A stretch of DNA of 64,000 nucleotides from Carboxydocella sporoproducens DSM 16521 (GCF_900167165.1 NZ_FUXM01000001.1:62001-126000), one strand, 5' to 3'. Shown: positions 1 to 12,013, counted from the stretch's first letter. The notes: a model not told the origin generated them from the letters alone. A program made the numbers and translations.

Positions 1-582
1 CATGTAGCGGGCTCCATCCACCCCGATCAGGCCGATAGTATGCAGAATCAGGTCCTTGCCGCTGACCCAGGGCCGCAGTTGACCGTGGTAAACGAACTTG
101 ATGGTTTCCGGCACCCGGAACCAGATTTCCCCCAGGGCCATGGCCGCTGCCAGGTCGGTAGAACCGACCCCGGTGGAAAATGCCCCCAGGGCGCCATAGG
201 TACAGGTATGGGAATCGGCCCCGATCACCACATCTCCGGGCCCTACCAGCCCCTGTTCCGGCAGAAGACAATGCTCAATCCCCATCCGTCCTACTTCAAA
301 GTAATTGGTCAGGCCCTGCTCCCGGGCGAATTCCCGCACCAGTTTGGCCTGTTCCGCTGACTTGATATCCTTGTTGGGAGTGAAATGGTCGGGTACCAGA
401 GCGATCCGCTCCGGGTCAAAAACCCGTTCCACCCCGATTTTCCTGAATTCCTTGATGGCTACGGGAGCGGTGATATCATTGCCTAATACCAGGTCCACCC
501 TGACATTGATCAATTCCCCGGCCTGTACCTGCTCCCGGCCGGCATGGGCAGCCAGTATTTTCTCGGTAATCGTCATTGCCAT
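1..582 (-). CDS. leuC: 3-isopropylmalate dehydratase large subunit, 5' part (3' end beyond window)
   Basis: Isopropylmalate isomerase large subunit (aconitase family, 4Fe-4S), which converts 2- to 3-isopropylmalate in leucine synthesis. The 194 visible codons begin [15 protein letters not shown] and include the aconitase-family stretch [18 protein letters not shown], which carries substrate and cluster-proximal residues. The cluster cysteines of the C-terminal half lie beyond the edge. The start ATG at 582 is 3 nt after the leuA stop; a second ATG at 576 is possible. It is the last visible gene of the ilv-leu operon, and leuD/leuB probably follow outside the window. Confidence 0.93.
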   Translation of the reverse strand, partial: MAMTITEKILAAHAGREQVQAGELINVRVDLVLGNDITAPVAIKEFRKIGVERVFDPERIALVPDHFTPNKDIKSAEQAKLVREFAREQGLTNYFEVGRMGIEHCLLPEQGLVGPGDVVIGADSHTCTYGALGAFSTGVGSTDLAAAMALGEIWFRVPETIKFVYHGQLRPWVSGKDLILHTIGLIGVDGARYM

Positions 583-585
583 GTC

Positions 586-2142
586 TTAAACACTCTCCCT
601 TACCTGTTCTCCATTGACCAGTCCCAGGGCCCGCTCGTATTCCAGTTTGTTGAGAGCATCCACATAAGCCCGGGCCGATGCCTCCAGCACGTCGGTGGAC
701 AGGCCACGGCCGACGAAGATTTTGCCCTTTTCATCCTTGAGGCGGACAGTTACTTCCCCCAGGGCATCCTTGCCGCCGGTAACAGCATTGAGGGCATAGT
801 GGACCAGACAGCCGGTATTGCCGGTCAGTTTATCAATGGCCTTGTAGATGGCATCTACCGGCCCATCGCCACAGGCCGCTTCTTCCAGCCGTTCTCCGGC
901 CCGCGTCAATACAACTGTTGCAGTAGGTACCACTGCACTGCCGCTGGAAATATGGAAGTATTCCAGAGTATAGGTTTCCGGTACCCGCAATATTTCCCCT
1001 TCGACTATGACCAGCAGGTCTTCGTCCGAGATTTCCCCCTTGCGGTCAGCTAGCTCCTTAAAGCGCTGGAAGGCCTGTTCCAGCTGTTCTCCTTCCAGCT
1101 GGTAGCCCAGTTGTTGCAAACGATCCCGGAAAGCATGGCGTCCGGAATGTTTGCCCAGGACGATGGTGTTTTTGTGCAGCCCGATCAATTCCGGGTTCAT
1201 AATCTCATAAGTGGCCCGGTTTTTCAGCACCCCGTCCTGGTGAATTCCCGACTCATGGGCAAAGGCGTTTTTGCCCACCACCGCCTTGTTGGGCTGGACT
1301 TTCATTCCGGTGAGAGCGGAAACCAGGCGGCTGGTACGATAGATCTCCTCGGTGACAATCCGGAACTCCTTCTGGAAAATGGAGCGCCGGGTGTAGAGGG
1401 CCATGACGATCTCTTCCAGAGCGGCATTGCCCGCTCTTTCTCCAATACCATTGATGGTGCATTCCACCTGCTGGGCTCCGGCCAGAATGGCAGCCAGGGA
1501 ATTGGCTACCGCCAGGCCCAGGTCATTGTGACAGTGGACGGAAAAAATTGCCTGGTCCCGGTTGGGTACTTTTTCCCGCAGTTCCCGGATAAAGGCCCCG
1601 AATTCTTCCGGTGTAGCATAGCCTACCGTATCGGGGATATTGACCACCTTCGCCCCCGCATCGATCACGGCAGTTACCACCTGAGCCAGGTAGTCGATGT
1701 CACTGCGGAAGGCATCTTCCGCCGAAAACTCCACGTTGGGGGTATAACGACAGGCATATTTGACCGCCTCCACCGCCTGGGCCAGCACTTCCTCCCGGCT
1801 TTTCTGCAATTTGTACTGGAGATGAATATCCGAAGTGGCGATAAAGGTATGAATGCGCGGTTCTTCCGCCTCCCTGATGGCTTCCCAGGCCCGGTCGATA
1901 TCCAGCTGGTTGGCCCTGGCCAGGGCAGCGATAGTCGCTCCCCTGATTTCCCGGGCGATAGCCTGGACAGCAGCGAAATCGCCAGGGGAAGCGATGGGAA
2001 AGCCGGCTTCAATCACATCCACCCCCAGCCGGGTCAGCTGGCGGGCGATCTCCAGTTTTTCCTTTATATTCAAACTGACACCCGGGGATTGTTCCCCGTC
2101 GCGCAAGGTAGTATCAAAAAAATAGATGCGATTACTGCTCAC
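586..2142 (-). CDS. leuA: 2-isopropylmalate synthase
   Basis: Condenses acetyl-CoA with 2-ketoisovalerate, the first committed step to leucine. A TIM-barrel HMGL-like domain opens with [14 protein letters not shown] (metal-binding Asp and catalytic Arg) and contains [13 protein letters not shown] and [16 protein letters not shown]-terminal LeuA regulatory (leucine allosteric) domain follows from about residue 385, so feedback inhibition is expected. The reading frame is open to an ATG at 2151, but that lies almost on the AGGAGG. A GTG at 2142 has 10-nt spacing and a GTGA overlap with the upstream ilvB stop, and gives about 518 aa, so it is preferred. Confidence 0.96.
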   Translation of the reverse strand: MSSNRIYFFDTTLRDGEQSPGVSLNIKEKLEIARQLTRLGVDVIEAGFPIASPGDFAAVQAIAREIRGATIAALARANQLDIDRAWEAIREAEEPRIHTFIATSDIHLQYKLQKSREEVLAQAVEAVKYACRYTPNVEFSAEDAFRSDIDYLAQVVTAVIDAGAKVVNIPDTVGYATPEEFGAFIRELREKVPNRDQAIFSVHCHNDLGLAVANSLAAILAGAQQVECTINGIGERAGNAALEEIVMALYTRRSIFQKEFRIVTEEIYRTSRLVSALTGMKVQPNKAVVGKNAFAHESGIHQDGVLKNRATYEIMNPELIGLHKNTIVLGKHSGRHAFRDRLQQLGYQLEGEQLEQAFQRFKELADRKGEISDEDLLVIVEGEILRVPETYTLEYFHISSGSAVVPTATVVLTRAGERLEEAACGDGPVDAIYKAIDKLTGNTGCLVHYALNAVTGGKDALGEVTVRLKDEKGKIFVGRGLSTDVLEASARAYVDALNKLEYERALGLVNGEQVRESV

Positions 2143-3839
2143 CCGTTCCATTCCTCCTTACTGGTTATGGCTTCTTCCAGACCACAGCCGCCCAGCACCA
2201 TGGGGTAGACATTTTCCCGGCCGCAGACGGATATATCAACAATTACCGGCCCTTTTTCCGTCAATGCTTCTTTAAGTATCGCTTCCAGTTCTTCCCTGCG
2301 GTTGATGCTGTACCCCCGGGCGCCATAACAGCGGGCAAACATGGCAAAGTCCGGCTGGCCAGTATAATCCACGCCCAGATAGCGGCCGCCACAGTAAAAT
2401 TCCTGCAGCTGCCGCACCATGGCCAGCTGCCGGTTATTGAGCACAATCACCTTTACCGGCAGGCCCTGTTCCACCGCTGTCCCGAATTCATTCATGGACA
2501 TCTGGAAACTGCCATCCCCGGTGATGAGAATCACCTTTTCCCCCGGCCGCCCCATTTGCGCTCCCACCGCTGCCGGCATGCCATAGCCCATGGTGCCCAG
2601 GCCACCGGAGGAGAGGAAGGAGCGGGGCCGGTTGACGGGGAAATGCTGGGCCGCCCACATCTGGTGCTGGCCCACATCGGTGACGATAATAGCTTCTCCT
2701 CCCGTCAGGCGATAGAGGGCCTGGATTACTTCCCAGCCCTGGATCTGGGCCTGAGGACAGCCTTTTTCCCGGGGGGTAGGCAGGGGATACTGCCGCTGCC
2801 ACTGGCGGATTTGCGCCAGCCACTCCTCCCGGGACGCCACCGGCTCCAGACGGGGAAGCAGATCCTGCAGGACCAGGCGCACATCGCCGACGATGGGTAC
2901 ATCCACCCGTACATTCTTGCCGATTTCCGCCGGGTCGATATCGATATGGATAATCCGGGCCTGAGGAGCGAATTTCTCCACCGCTCCGGTCACCCGGTCG
3001 TCGAAACGGGCGCCCAGGGAAACCAGGACATCACAATTTTGCACCGCCAGGTTAGCGCTTTTCCAGCCATGCAGGCCCAGCATGCCCAGAGCCAGGGGAT
3101 GCCCGCCAGGAAAGGCCCCTAACCCCATCAGGGTGGTGGTCACCGGTGCCTGCAGCTTTTCCGCCAGGGCTACCAGTTCCGGCTGGGCGCCGGCATGGAT
3201 GGCCCCTCCTCCCACATAGAGCACCGGCCGCTGGGCCTGGTTTAAGAGTTCAGCGGCCAGCTTGACCTGGCGGGCATTCCCCCGGTAGGTGGGTTTATAG
3301 CCCTGGGGGCGAAAATCTTCAGGAATAGCGAACTCTATTTCCTGTTCCTGCACATCCCGGGGAATGTCGATCAGCACCGGGCCCGGCCGGCCGCTGCGGG
3401 CCAGGTAAAAGGCCTGCTTGACAATGCGGGGCAGGTCCTGGGCGTTTTTGACCAGGTAATTGTGTTTGGTAATGGGAATGGTTATTCCCGTAATATCCAC
3501 TTCCTGAAAAGCATCAGTACCTACCATGCCGGTAGATACCTGCCCGGTGATCAGCACCACCGGGATGGAATCCATATAGGCATTGGCTATACCTGTCACC
3601 AGGTTGGTGGCTCCGGGACCGGAAGTGGCCAGTACCACTCCCGTTTTTCCGGTGACCCGGGCATAACCATTAGCGGCATGGACCGCCCCCTGCTCCTGAC
3701 GCACCAGTACGTGTTTGATCCCCTTCCCGTACAGGGCGTCATAGATGGGCAGCACAGCCCCGCCGGGATAGCCGAAGATGATTTCTACCTCTTCCAACTC
3801 CAGGCATTTAATCAGGGCCTGAGCTGCCTTCATTTTCAT
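2139..3839 (-). CDS. ilvB: acetolactate synthase large subunit, second copy (distal)
   Basis: ThDP- and FAD-dependent acetohydroxyacid synthase catalytic subunit: pyruvate plus pyruvate or 2-ketobutyrate to acetohydroxy acids. The three domains are visible: N-terminal Pyr domain with [15 protein letters not shown] and the catalytic Glu in [15 protein letters not shown], a central FAD domain, and a C-terminal PP domain with the ThDP/Mg motif [14 protein letters not shown]. About 566 aa, the normal length. The start is ATG 3839, 8 nt after AGGAGGGG. It lies between ilvC and leuA and has no small-subunit gene next to it; a paralogue with its ilvN lies upstream in the same operon. Confidence 0.95.
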   Translation of the reverse strand: MKMKAAQALIKCLELEEVEIIFGYPGGAVLPIYDALYGKGIKHVLVRQEQGAVHAANGYARVTGKTGVVLATSGPGATNLVTGIANAYMDSIPVVLITGQVSTGMVGTDAFQEVDITGITIPITKHNYLVKNAQDLPRIVKQAFYLARSGRPGPVLIDIPRDVQEQEIEFAIPEDFRPQGYKPTYRGNARQVKLAAELLNQAQRPVLYVGGGAIHAGAQPELVALAEKLQAPVTTTLMGLGAFPGGHPLALGMLGLHGWKSANLAVQNCDVLVSLGARFDDRVTGAVEKFAPQARIIHIDIDPAEIGKNVRVDVPIVGDVRLVLQDLLPRLEPVASREEWLAQIRQWQRQYPLPTPREKGCPQAQIQGWEVIQALYRLTGGEAIIVTDVGQHQMWAAQHFPVNRPRSFLSSGGLGTMGYGMPAAVGAQMGRPGEKVILITGDGSFQMSMNEFGTAVEQGLPVKVIVLNNRQLAMVRQLQEFYCGGRYLGVDYTGQPDFAMFARCYGARGYSINRREELEAILKEALTEKGPVIVDISVCGRENVYPMVLGGCGLEEAITSKEEWNG

Positions 3840-3878
3840 CAAAACCCCTCCTGTATCTGCGAAAACCCCTCTTACTGC

Positions 3879-5391
<1,513 letters not shown>

Positions 5392-5395
<4 letters not shown>

Positions 5396-7062
5396 CCTCC
5401 AATCATTTTGTGCAGTGCCCCGCCCGGCGGTACCATGGGCAGGACATTTTCTTCCCGGTCAACAACGATATCCACCACTACCGGACCCGGAGTCGCCAGG
5501 GCGGTAGCCAGTACCTCCGGCACTTCTTCCGGCCGGGTGGCCCGCAGGCCTTTGGCTCCATAGGCTTCGGCCAGTTTGATAAAATCCGGGGCCCAGCTCA
5601 TATCCACTTGAGAGTAACGCCGGTTGTAGAAGAGTTCCTGCCACTGCCGTACCATACCCAGATAGCCGTTATTGAGGATAACCACCTTGACCGGCAGGTT
5701 GTACTGGACAGCGGTGGCCAGCTCCTGGCTGTTCATCTGGATAGAGCCATCACCAGCAATATCGATGACCACATGGTCGGGGCAGGCCACCGCCGCTCCA
5801 ATGGCAGCGGGCAAACCAAAGCCCATGGTGCCCAGCCCACCGGAGGTAATCAGGCTGCGGGGCTCGGTAAAGGTGAAATACTGGGCGGCCCACATCTGAT
5901 TCTGTCCCACCTCAGTAGTGATTTTCACCTTCATGCCCCTGGTCTGGCGCCGCAGCTCCTCTACCACATACTGGGGCTTGATCCCTTCTCCTTCTTTGCT
6001 GTAGCGCAAAGGATGGTTTTCCTTCCAGGCTTCCACGGTGGCCAGCCAATCCCCGGGAGCCCGGGCTACCAGTTTGCTGTTCAGTTCAGACAAAACCCGG
6101 CCGACATCACCAACAATGGGCACATCCACCCGCACATTTTTGCCGATTTCCGCCGGGTCGATATCGATATGGATGATCCTGGCCCCGGGGGCGAATTCCT
6201 CGATTTTGCCGGTCACCCGGTCATCAAAGCGGCAACCGATGGCAATCAGCAGGTCACAATGGCTGACGGCAAAATTGGCTGCCACGGTACCATGCATGCC
6301 CAGCATCCCCAGGAAGAGAGGATGGTCTCCGGGAAAAGCCCCCAGCCCCATCAGGGTGGTAGTCACCGGCGCCTGAATCAATTCCGCCAGTTCCAGCAGA
6401 TGTCTGGCAGCTCCGGAAGCGATCACCCCACCCCCGGCATAGATCACCGGCTTGCTGCTTTCCTGGATCAGCCGTACAGCCTGGGCAATCTGTTCCGGAT
6501 GCCCATCATAAACTGGTTTGAAGCCCGGCAGGCAGATTTTTTCCGGATAGCGGAAATGGCCTTTAGCTGCCATAATATCCCGGGGCAAGTCGATCAGCAC
6601 CGGGCCCGGCCGCCCTTCCCGGGCGATTTTGAAGGCTGCCTTGATAGTAAAGGGCAGATCCTCCAGGTTTTTAACCAGAAAGGAGTGCTTGGTTATGGGC
6701 AAGGTGATGCCGAAAATGTCTGCTTCCTGAAAGGAATCCTTACCGATTAGCCCCGTGGCTACCTGGCCGGTGAAAGCCACAATCGGTATGGAATCCATAT
6801 AGGCGGTAGCCAGACCGGTAACCAGGTTGGTCGCTCCCGGCCCGGAAGTGGCCAGACAGACCCCCACTTTGCCGGTGGCCCGGGCGTATCCGTCAGCAGC
6901 ATGGGCTGCCCCCTGCTCATGGCGAACCAGGATATGGCAAATATTAGAATCAAAAAGGGCATCATAGATATTCAGCACTGCCCCGCCGGGATAACCGAAA
7001 ATATGCTCTACACCCTCGGCCTCAAGACATTTGACCAGCATCTGGGCTCCTGTCATTTCCAT
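5392..7062 (-). CDS. ilvB: acetolactate synthase large subunit, first copy (paired with ilvN)
   Basis: Catalytic subunit of acetohydroxyacid synthase, 556 aa. It shows the catalytic Glu segment [18 protein letters not shown], the [11 protein letters not shown] region and the ThDP motif [14 protein letters not shown], followed by [16 protein letters not shown]. It is clearly paralogous to the distal copy, with long identical blocks such as [20 protein letters not shown] in both. It is translationally coupled to ilvN by a 4-nt overlap, so this is probably the copy forming the regulated holoenzyme. Start ATG 7062 follows AAGGGGTG. Confidence 0.96.
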
Positions 7063-7069
7063 TCGCTTT

Positions 7070-8737
7070 TCACCCCTTCACAACCGCCCCGCCCGCCGCT
7101 GAGCCTACCAGTTTGGCATAGCGGGCCAGGTAGCCGGTTTTGACCTTCGGCTCCGGTGGCTGCCATTTTGCCCGGCGCCGGGCCAGTTCTGTTTCATCTA
7201 CCAGTAAATCCAACCGGCCTGCTTCTATATCAATGGCAATTAAGTCCCCTTCCTGGACCAGAGCAATGGGTCCCCCTTCCGCTCCTTCCGGACTAACGTG
7301 ACCGATAGAAGCCCCCCGGGTGGCTCCGGAAAAACGACCATCGGTAATCAGTGCCACCTCTTTATCCAATCCCGCTCCGGCCACCGCCGCTGTGGGAGTC
7401 AGCATTTCCCGCATACCGGGTCCGCCTTTCGGCCCTTCATAGCGGATCACCACCACATCTCCCGGCCGAATTTGCCCGCCGAGAATGGCCTTAACCGCCG
7501 CTTCCTCTCCGTCAAACACCCGGGCCGGACCGGTATGTTTCAGCATCTCCGGAGCCACGGCTCCTTTCTTGACCACTGCTCCCTGGGGAGCCAGACTGCC
7601 TTTCAGCACCGCCAGTCCCCCGGTGGCCTGGTAAGGACGATCCCAGGGCCGGATGACTTCTTCATCCAGCACCCTGACCCCCTCCAGGTTGGCCGCCATG
7701 GTCCTGCCTGTTACCGTCAATACCTCTGTTTCCAGCTTGCCCTGGGCAGCCAGCCGGCTCATCACCGCCGGGATACCGCCAGCCCGGTGCAGGTCCTCCA
7801 TATGGTAAGGGCCAGCAGGGCTCAGCTTGCAAAGCTGGGGAATCTCTTCATTAAAACGATTGACATCATCCAGCTCAAAGGGCACTCCCGCCTCGTGGGC
7901 AATAGCCGGCAAATGCAAAAGGGTATTGGTGGAACAACCCAGGGCCATATCCACTTTCAGGCCATTGCGGAAAGCCGCCGCAGTCATAATATCCCGCGGC
8001 CTGAGATTCCGCCGCACCAGTTCCATGATCTGCTTTCCTGTTGCCTTGGCCAGCCGCAAACGGGCTGCCATCACCGCCGGGATGGTGCCATTGCCCGGCA
8101 GGGCCATCCCCAGCACTTCCGTCATGCAATTCATGGAATTGGCAGTAAACATGCCGGCACAGGAACCACAACCCGGACAGGCTCCTTCTTCCAGTTCCTC
8201 TAGTTCGGCTTCGGTCATGCGACCATTAGCCACTGCCCCTACGCCCTCGAACACCGTGGAGAGGGAAACGGCCTGACCTTGCCAGCGTCCAGCCAGCATC
8301 GGCCCCCCGCTGATAAAAATGGCGGGAATATTGAGGCGAGCCGCCGCCATCAGCATTCCTGGCACTACCTTATCACAGGAGGGAATCAGCACCAGTCCGT
8401 CCAGGGCATGAGCTTCTGCCATGATTTCCACCGAATCGGCGATCAGCTCCCGGCTGGCCAGGCTGTAGTGCATGCCCTTATGGCCCATGGCCAGCCCGTC
8501 ACAGACGGCAATGGCCGGAAATTCCACCGGCAGTCCCCCGGCCATCCTGATCCCGGCCTTGACCGCCTCGGCAATGGTATTGAGATGCATGTGTCCGGGT
8601 ACAATTTCATTGTGGGAGTTCACTACCCCGATAATGGGACGCTGCAATTCTTCCCCGGTATAGCCCATCGCCTTCCAGAGCGAACGATGGGGCGCCCTTT
8701 CCAATCCCGATTTGACCGCAGAACTGCGCAGTTGCAC
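7070..8737 (-). CDS. ilvD: dihydroxy-acid dehydratase
   Basis: Fe-S dehydratase that forms the 2-keto acids for valine and isoleucine. 555 aa, normal for IlvD/Edd. Cluster cysteines are in [17 protein letters not shown] and [20 protein letters not shown], and the C-terminal signature [20 protein letters not shown] is intact. GTG start with AGGAGG 7 nt upstream. It lies 7 nt upstream of ilvB and 16 nt downstream of ilvE in the same operon. Confidence 0.97.
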   Translation of the reverse strand: MQLRSSAVKSGLERAPHRSLWKAMGYTGEELQRPIIGVVNSHNEIVPGHMHLNTIAEAVKAGIRMAGGLPVEFPAIAVCDGLAMGHKGMHYSLASRELIADSVEIMAEAHALDGLVLIPSCDKVVPGMLMAAARLNIPAIFISGGPMLAGRWQGQAVSLSTVFEGVGAVANGRMTEAELEELEEGACPGCGSCAGMFTANSMNCMTEVLGMALPGNGTIPAVMAARLRLAKATGKQIMELVRRNLRPRDIMTAAAFRNGLKVDMALGCSTNTLLHLPAIAHEAGVPFELDDVNRFNEEIPQLCKLSPAGPYHMEDLHRAGGIPAVMSRLAAQGKLETEVLTVTGRTMAANLEGVRVLDEEVIRPWDRPYQATGGLAVLKGSLAPQGAVVKKGAVAPEMLKHTGPARVFDGEEAAVKAILGGQIRPGDVVVIRYEGPKGGPGMREMLTPTAAVAGAGLDKEVALITDGRFSGATRGASIGHVSPEGAEGGPIALVQEGDLIAIDIEAGRLDLLVDETELARRRAKWQPPEPKVKTGYLARYAKLVGSAAGGAVVKG

Positions 8738-8753
8738 CCTGTTTCCTCCTCAC

Positions 8754-9653
8754 TTAACCGACTTTTTCCGTAGCAGGTACGAAGATTTCCGGTCCATCCA
8801 CTTCTGTCAGGGCCCGGAAGTCCTGCAGCAGCTGCTGGAACATGGGCCCGGGCTTGCCATCGCCGATTACCCGGCCATCCACTTTGATTACCGGAATCAG
8901 CTCTGCAGCGGTACCGGTAAGGAATACCTCATCGGCATTGAAAACATCATGCCGGGTAAAAACTTCTTCCTTGACGGTAATACCCCGCTGGCGGGCCAGC
9001 TGCATAACGACATCCCGGGTTATCCCCTTCAGAATCCCCAGATAAATGGGAGGAGTAATCAGTTCCCCATCCTTGACAATGAACACATTATCCCCGGTGG
9101 CCTCACAGACATAACCCTGGGCATTGAGCATCAGGGCTTCCAGCACCCCGGCCAGGTTAGCCTCGATTTTGGCATAGATATTGTTCAGGTAGTTCAGGGA
9201 CTTCACCCGCGGATTACAGGCTTCAGACAGATTGCGGGGAGTGGGAACGGTTTTAACCTCCAGCCCCTTTTCATAAAATTCCTGGGGATAAAGAGTAATA
9301 GTAGCAGCAATACACATCACTGTCGGCCGCGGGCACTTGCGCGGATCCAGACCCAGGTCCCCCTTGCCCCGGGAAACCACCAGGCGGATATAGCCATCGC
9401 GGATATTGTTGCGGCGGCAGGTTTCCACCACCACTTCCGTCATTTCCTCTTTGCTGAGCGGAATGTCCAGCATGATGGTTTTGGCCGATTCATAGAGCCG
9501 GTCGATGTGCTCCTTCAACTTGAATACCCGGCCGTGATAGGCGCGAATGCCTTCAAAAACCCCGTCTCCATAGAGATAACCATGGTCGAAAACGGAAACT
9601 TTAGCTTCTTCCTCCGGTACGAACTTGCCATCCAGATAAATGATCAGACCCAC
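8754..9653 (-). CDS. ilvE: branched-chain amino acid aminotransferase (PLP fold IV)
   Basis: Transaminates the branched-chain 2-keto acids with glutamate, the last step of Val/Ile/Leu synthesis. 299 aa. PLP fold-type IV features: the early GDGVFEGIRAYHGRVFKLKE block, the lysine in NPRVKSLNYLNNI expected to bind PLP, and the E-T/G-DN signature CEATGDNVFIVKDGELITPP. GTG start with GGAGG at 8 nt. It is the first gene after the long T-box/ykkC leader, so its transcription and that of the whole operon depends on two antitermination events. Confidence 0.95.
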   Translation of the reverse strand: MGLIIYLDGKFVPEEEAKVSVFDHGYLYGDGVFEGIRAYHGRVFKLKEHIDRLYESAKTIMLDIPLSKEEMTEVVVETCRRNNIRDGYIRLVVSRGKGDLGLDPRKCPRPTVMCIAATITLYPQEFYEKGLEVKTVPTPRNLSEACNPRVKSLNYLNNIYAKIEANLAGVLEALMLNAQGYVCEATGDNVFIVKDGELITPPIYLGILKGITRDVVMQLARQRGITVKEEVFTRHDVFNADEVFLTGTAAELIPVIKVDGRVIGDGKPGPMFQQLLQDFRALTEVDGPEIFVPATEKVG

Positions 9654-9695
9654 AACAAATTCCTCCCCTCAAAAATTCTACAGCTCAAACCTCCT

Positions 9696-9740
9696 GTCTC
9701 CCCACCGCTCCCATCACCCCCATGTCTATCCAGGGGAGAC
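9696..9740. repeat. inverted repeat in ilv leader, between riboswitch terminator and ilvE
   Basis: Perfect 8-nt arms, GTCTCCCC at 9696-9703 and GGGGAGAC at 9733-9740, in the last part of the untranslated leader. There is no T-run on the operon strand, so it is not a terminator; it may stabilise the mRNA after antitermination. The arms are short, so this is weakly supported. Confidence 0.35.
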
Positions 9741-9759
9741 AAATTTTGAATTTGTGTAT

Positions 9760-9833
9760 AAATAAAACCCAAGCGGACAGACCCCACCAGTTCAATCTTG
9801 ATCCAAGATCGAGTGGAACCTATCCGCTTGGGT
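9760..9833 (-). terminator. intrinsic terminator of the ykkC-type riboswitch (expression platform)
   Basis: Minus-strand hairpin with 11-bp perfect outer arms (ACCCAAGCGGA, 9823-9833, against TCCGCTTGGGT, 9767-9777), an inner stem around ATCTTG/CAAGAT, then TTTTATTT. The 5' arm is also part of the conserved 3' segment of the aptamer (GATAAAAGACCCAAGCGG). Ligand-bound aptamer and terminator are therefore mutually exclusive, which implies an ON switch. Confidence 0.85.
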
Positions 9834-9946
9834 CTTTTATCCCCACGGTGTAACGGCCAAAGCCGCCTGTACCGCTTGGTCACAGTCCCGCAAAGAACTT
9901 GCGGCGGAACCCTAGGTACACTTCCCTCGGTAATGCCTATTTACTT
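9818..9946 (-). promoter_or_regulatory. ykkC-family riboswitch aptamer, ppGpp class (subtype 2a) by context
   Basis: The minus strand carries the ykkC hallmarks in order: ACCTAGGGTTCCG at 9905-9917, a GC-rich hairpin with GCGG arms, an ACCGTGGGG segment, and GGGGATAAAAGACC ending near 9830. ykkC RNAs bind guanidine (subtype 1), ppGpp (2a) or PRPP (2b). Subtype 2a is known from branched-chain amino acid operons of Firmicutes, sometimes beside T-boxes, which matches this position. The class call rests on gene context more than on diagnostic nucleotides. It would switch the ilv-leu operon on when the alarmone is high. Confidence 0.85.
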
Positions 9947-9983
9947 GTAAAAAAGCCTCTCTGTCCCGACAGGGACGAGAGGC
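9947..9983 (-). terminator. T-box intrinsic terminator
   Basis: Minus-strand hairpin GCCTCTCGTCCC / GGGACAGAGAGGC (9955-9983) followed by a run of six T. It lies directly after the T-box sequence, where the antiterminator would compete with it. This is the first of two terminators ahead of ilvE. Confidence 0.92.
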
Positions 9984-10200
9984 TGAAGATGCCTTCCGCG
10001 GTACCACCCTGGTTGTTCCGGTCAAGCAAACCGGAACCCCTCTGTAGCCGGATAACGGCGGCTAACCCGGTACGGCCTACTGCCTGAGCAAGGGTTCGAC
10101 CGACAGCTCAGGGGTGATCCCCGTCCGGGCCCGTGACACCGGTTTCCACCCTCCCGGCTCTCTTGCGTCCGTTCTCCCGACAGCCTTCCCCGTCGTCGCT
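9947..10200 (-). promoter_or_regulatory. T-box leader, isoleucine type
   Basis: The exact T-box sequence AGGGTGGTACCGCG is on the minus strand at 9997-10010. It is preceded by a Stem I-like region (GACGGGG near 10190, AGAGAGCCGGG, GGGTGGAAACCGG) and followed by the terminator. The specifier region reads GGGG-ATC-A-CCCC, putting ATC (Ile) at 10116-10118, followed by the usual purine. Uncharged tRNA-Ile would pair with the specifier and with the T-box bulge and block termination. The specifier call is by eye and could be tested by folding. Confidence 0.93.
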
Positions 10201-10232
10201 TGTATAATGTATAACAGCTATATTTGTTAGTT

Positions 10233-10261
10233 ATTGTACTAATGATGTCTGAATGTGTCAA
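10233..10261 (-). promoter_or_regulatory. sigma-A promoter of the ilv-leu operon
   Basis: The minus strand reads TTGACA (10256-10261), a 17-nt spacer, then TACAAT (10233-10238). Transcription would start near 10226, about 25 nt before Stem I of the T-box. The rest of the gap up to the MFS stop (10262-10364) shows no further feature. Confidence 0.82.
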
Positions 10262-10364
10262 TACTTTTAGCGAAAATTTTAATGTTAAATTAATGTTAAC
10301 TCACCACCCCAACGGGCTTGTCCGGCCTCTGAACGGTCGCTTTACCAGGGTGAACAGCTAAAAC

Positions 10365-11732
10365 TTATCTGGCCCCCTCCTGTACCGCTTTTCGGCCCTG
10401 CATATTGATGACCAGACCCAGTATACTGATCAGGGCCCCTGTATAAAACACCCAGTCCATAGCCTGCAAAAAATCGTGGCTGAGCTTGTAGACGGTACCA
10501 AAGACAGACATGGAATAGGCGATCCCGGTAGCCATCCCCACATTGCGCATCAGGGCATTGATGCTGCCGGCAATCCCCAGTTTTGGTTTGGGAACAACTT
10601 CCATCATACTGCTGTTATTGGGGCTCTGGAACAGGCCCATACCCAGGCCCAGTACGGCCAGGTGCAGGAAAACCGCCAGCAGAGAGGAGTTTTTATTCAG
10701 AGTAGTCAAAGCCAGCAATCCGATGGTATTGACCGCCAGACCGGTATTGGTCAACCACTGATAGCCGAATTTGTCGGACAAACTGCCTGCCACCGGGGCC
10801 ACAACTGCCATTACCACCGGAAAAGCGGAAAGAGCGATTCCGGCCTGAGCCGGGGAATAACCCAGTACCTGCTGGACATAAAAGGTCATAATCAAATTGG
10901 TGGAGAACAGGGAGATGAAAGAAATTAAACCGGTGATACCGCCATAGAAAAAGGGGCGGCGCTGGAACAGGGTTAAGTCGATTAAAGGACTGTCCATGCG
11001 GCGCATGCGGTAAAACAAAAAGATCAGGAGTGCCAGCCCCGCGCTACCAACAGCCAGCAAGCGAGGATCAGTCCAACCCAGTTTGTAACCTTCCGACAGA
11101 GCCCAGAGAAAGGCAGTTAAACCGGTAACCAGCAGCACTGCTCCCAGGCGGTCAAAGGTTTCCCCCCGGCTCAGTTCTTCTTCCCGGGGTAAGTTGAAGA
11201 TCGACCAGATGAAAGCTAAAAGTCCAATGGGTATATTGATATAAAAGATACTGGGCCAGCCCCACTGAGCCACCATTACTCCGCCCAGGGAAGGCCCGGT
11301 CATGCTGCCTGCCGAAACCACGGTACCGATTAGACCCAGGGCCCGCCCCCGTTCCTGGGGCGGGAAAGCTGCTGTAACCAGCCCCATGCTATTGGCCATT
11401 AACATAGCTGCTCCCACTGCCTGCAGGATGCGGGCCAGGATCAGGACCAGCAGGGAACTGGCCTGGCCACAAAAAAAAGAACCCAGGGAGAAAACCAGAA
11501 AGCCGCTGGCATAGACGCGCCGCCGTCCCCACAGATCCGCTGCCCGGCCAAATACCAGCAAAAGACCGGAAATAGTTAATAAATAGGATGTAACTGCCCA
11601 CTGAATTTCTCCGATGGTTACACCTAAATCCCGGGCTATGGTGGGTAAAGCAACATTGACAATGCTGCCGTCGAGAGTGGCCATAAAAGTACCAAGAGCT
11701 ACATTGGCCAGCACTAACCATTTTTTGCTCAC
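10365..11732 (-). CDS. MFS multidrug exporter, DHA2 (EmrB/QacA) family
   Basis: Proton-driven drug efflux permease of about 455 aa with the hydrophobicity expected of 14 membrane helices. The N-terminus has the DHA2 motif ATLDGSIVNVALPTIARDLG (helix 1), motif A-like GRAADLWGRRRVYASG, and motif C-like GSMTGPSLGGVMVAQWGW. The frame is open to ATG 11753, but GTG 11732 with GGGGAGGGG 6 nt upstream gives the usual short cytoplasmic start SKKWLVLANVALG. The substrate cannot be told from sequence. It is monocistronic, divergent from the DUF1540 gene. Confidence 0.9.
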   Translation of the reverse strand: MSKKWLVLANVALGTFMATLDGSIVNVALPTIARDLGVTIGEIQWAVTSYLLTISGLLLVFGRAADLWGRRRVYASGFLVFSLGSFFCGQASSLLVLILARILQAVGAAMLMANSMGLVTAAFPPQERGRALGLIGTVVSAGSMTGPSLGGVMVAQWGWPSIFYINIPIGLLAFIWSIFNLPREEELSRGETFDRLGAVLLVTGLTAFLWALSEGYKLGWTDPRLLAVGSAGLALLIFLFYRMRRMDSPLIDLTLFQRRPFFYGGITGLISFISLFSTNLIMTFYVQQVLGYSPAQAGIALSAFPVVMAVVAPVAGSLSDKFGYQWLTNTGLAVNTIGLLALTTLNKNSSLLAVFLHLAVLGLGMGLFQSPNNSSMMEVVPKPKLGIAGSINALMRNVGMATGIAYSMSVFGTVYKLSHDFLQAMDWVFYTGALISILGLVINMQGRKAVQEGAR

Positions 11733-11825
11733 AATTATCCCCTCCCCACACAATTATATCCTGAATAAAAGCAGAAAACAAATGAAACAATATGCCTGTA
11801 AATCTATAAGGGGAGGTGTAGAAAA

Positions 11826-11978
11826 ATGGCCACTATTAAATGCAAAGTAGAAGAATGCACCTATTATGATAATGCTATGTGCACTGCCAATACCATCGAA
11901 GTAATGTCCACCGGTGATAAGCGGGTCTCTTCTTCTGATGGTACCATGTGCAATACCTTCAAGCCTGCCAACCGGTAA
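11826..11978 (+). CDS. DUF1540 cysteine mini-protein (50 aa)
   Basis: A 50-aa protein beginning MATIKCKVEECTYYDNAMC, with cysteines at 6, 11, 19 and 42. The Cys spacing and the CTANTIEV segment match DUF1540, a small family common in spore-forming Firmicutes and of unknown function; metal binding is often supposed. GGGGAGGTG lies 8 nt upstream of the ATG, and a hairpin terminator follows. Too short for most gene finders but well supported by RBS, motif and terminator. Confidence 0.85.
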   Translation: MATIKCKVEECTYYDNAMCTANTIEVMSTGDKRVSSSDGTMCNTFKPANR

Positions 11979-11982
11979 AGGC

Positions 11983-12013
11983 AAAAGCAGAGGCCAGACG
12001 GTCTCTGCTTTTA
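11983..12013 (+). terminator. terminator between DUF1540 gene and carbonic anhydrase (bidirectional)
   Basis: AAAAGCAGAGGCC / GGTCTCTGCTTTT hairpin with an AGAC loop and one wobble pair, 5 nt after the DUF1540 stop. It reaches the last codons of the convergent carbonic anhydrase gene. The A/T flanks on both sides allow termination in both directions. Confidence 0.8.

Noticed and set aside
9682-9720. Possible 12-codon leader peptide (ATG GGG GTG ... TGA) upstream of ilvE
   Set aside because: No ribosome site, few branched-chain codons, and the T-box/ykkC elements already explain regulation.
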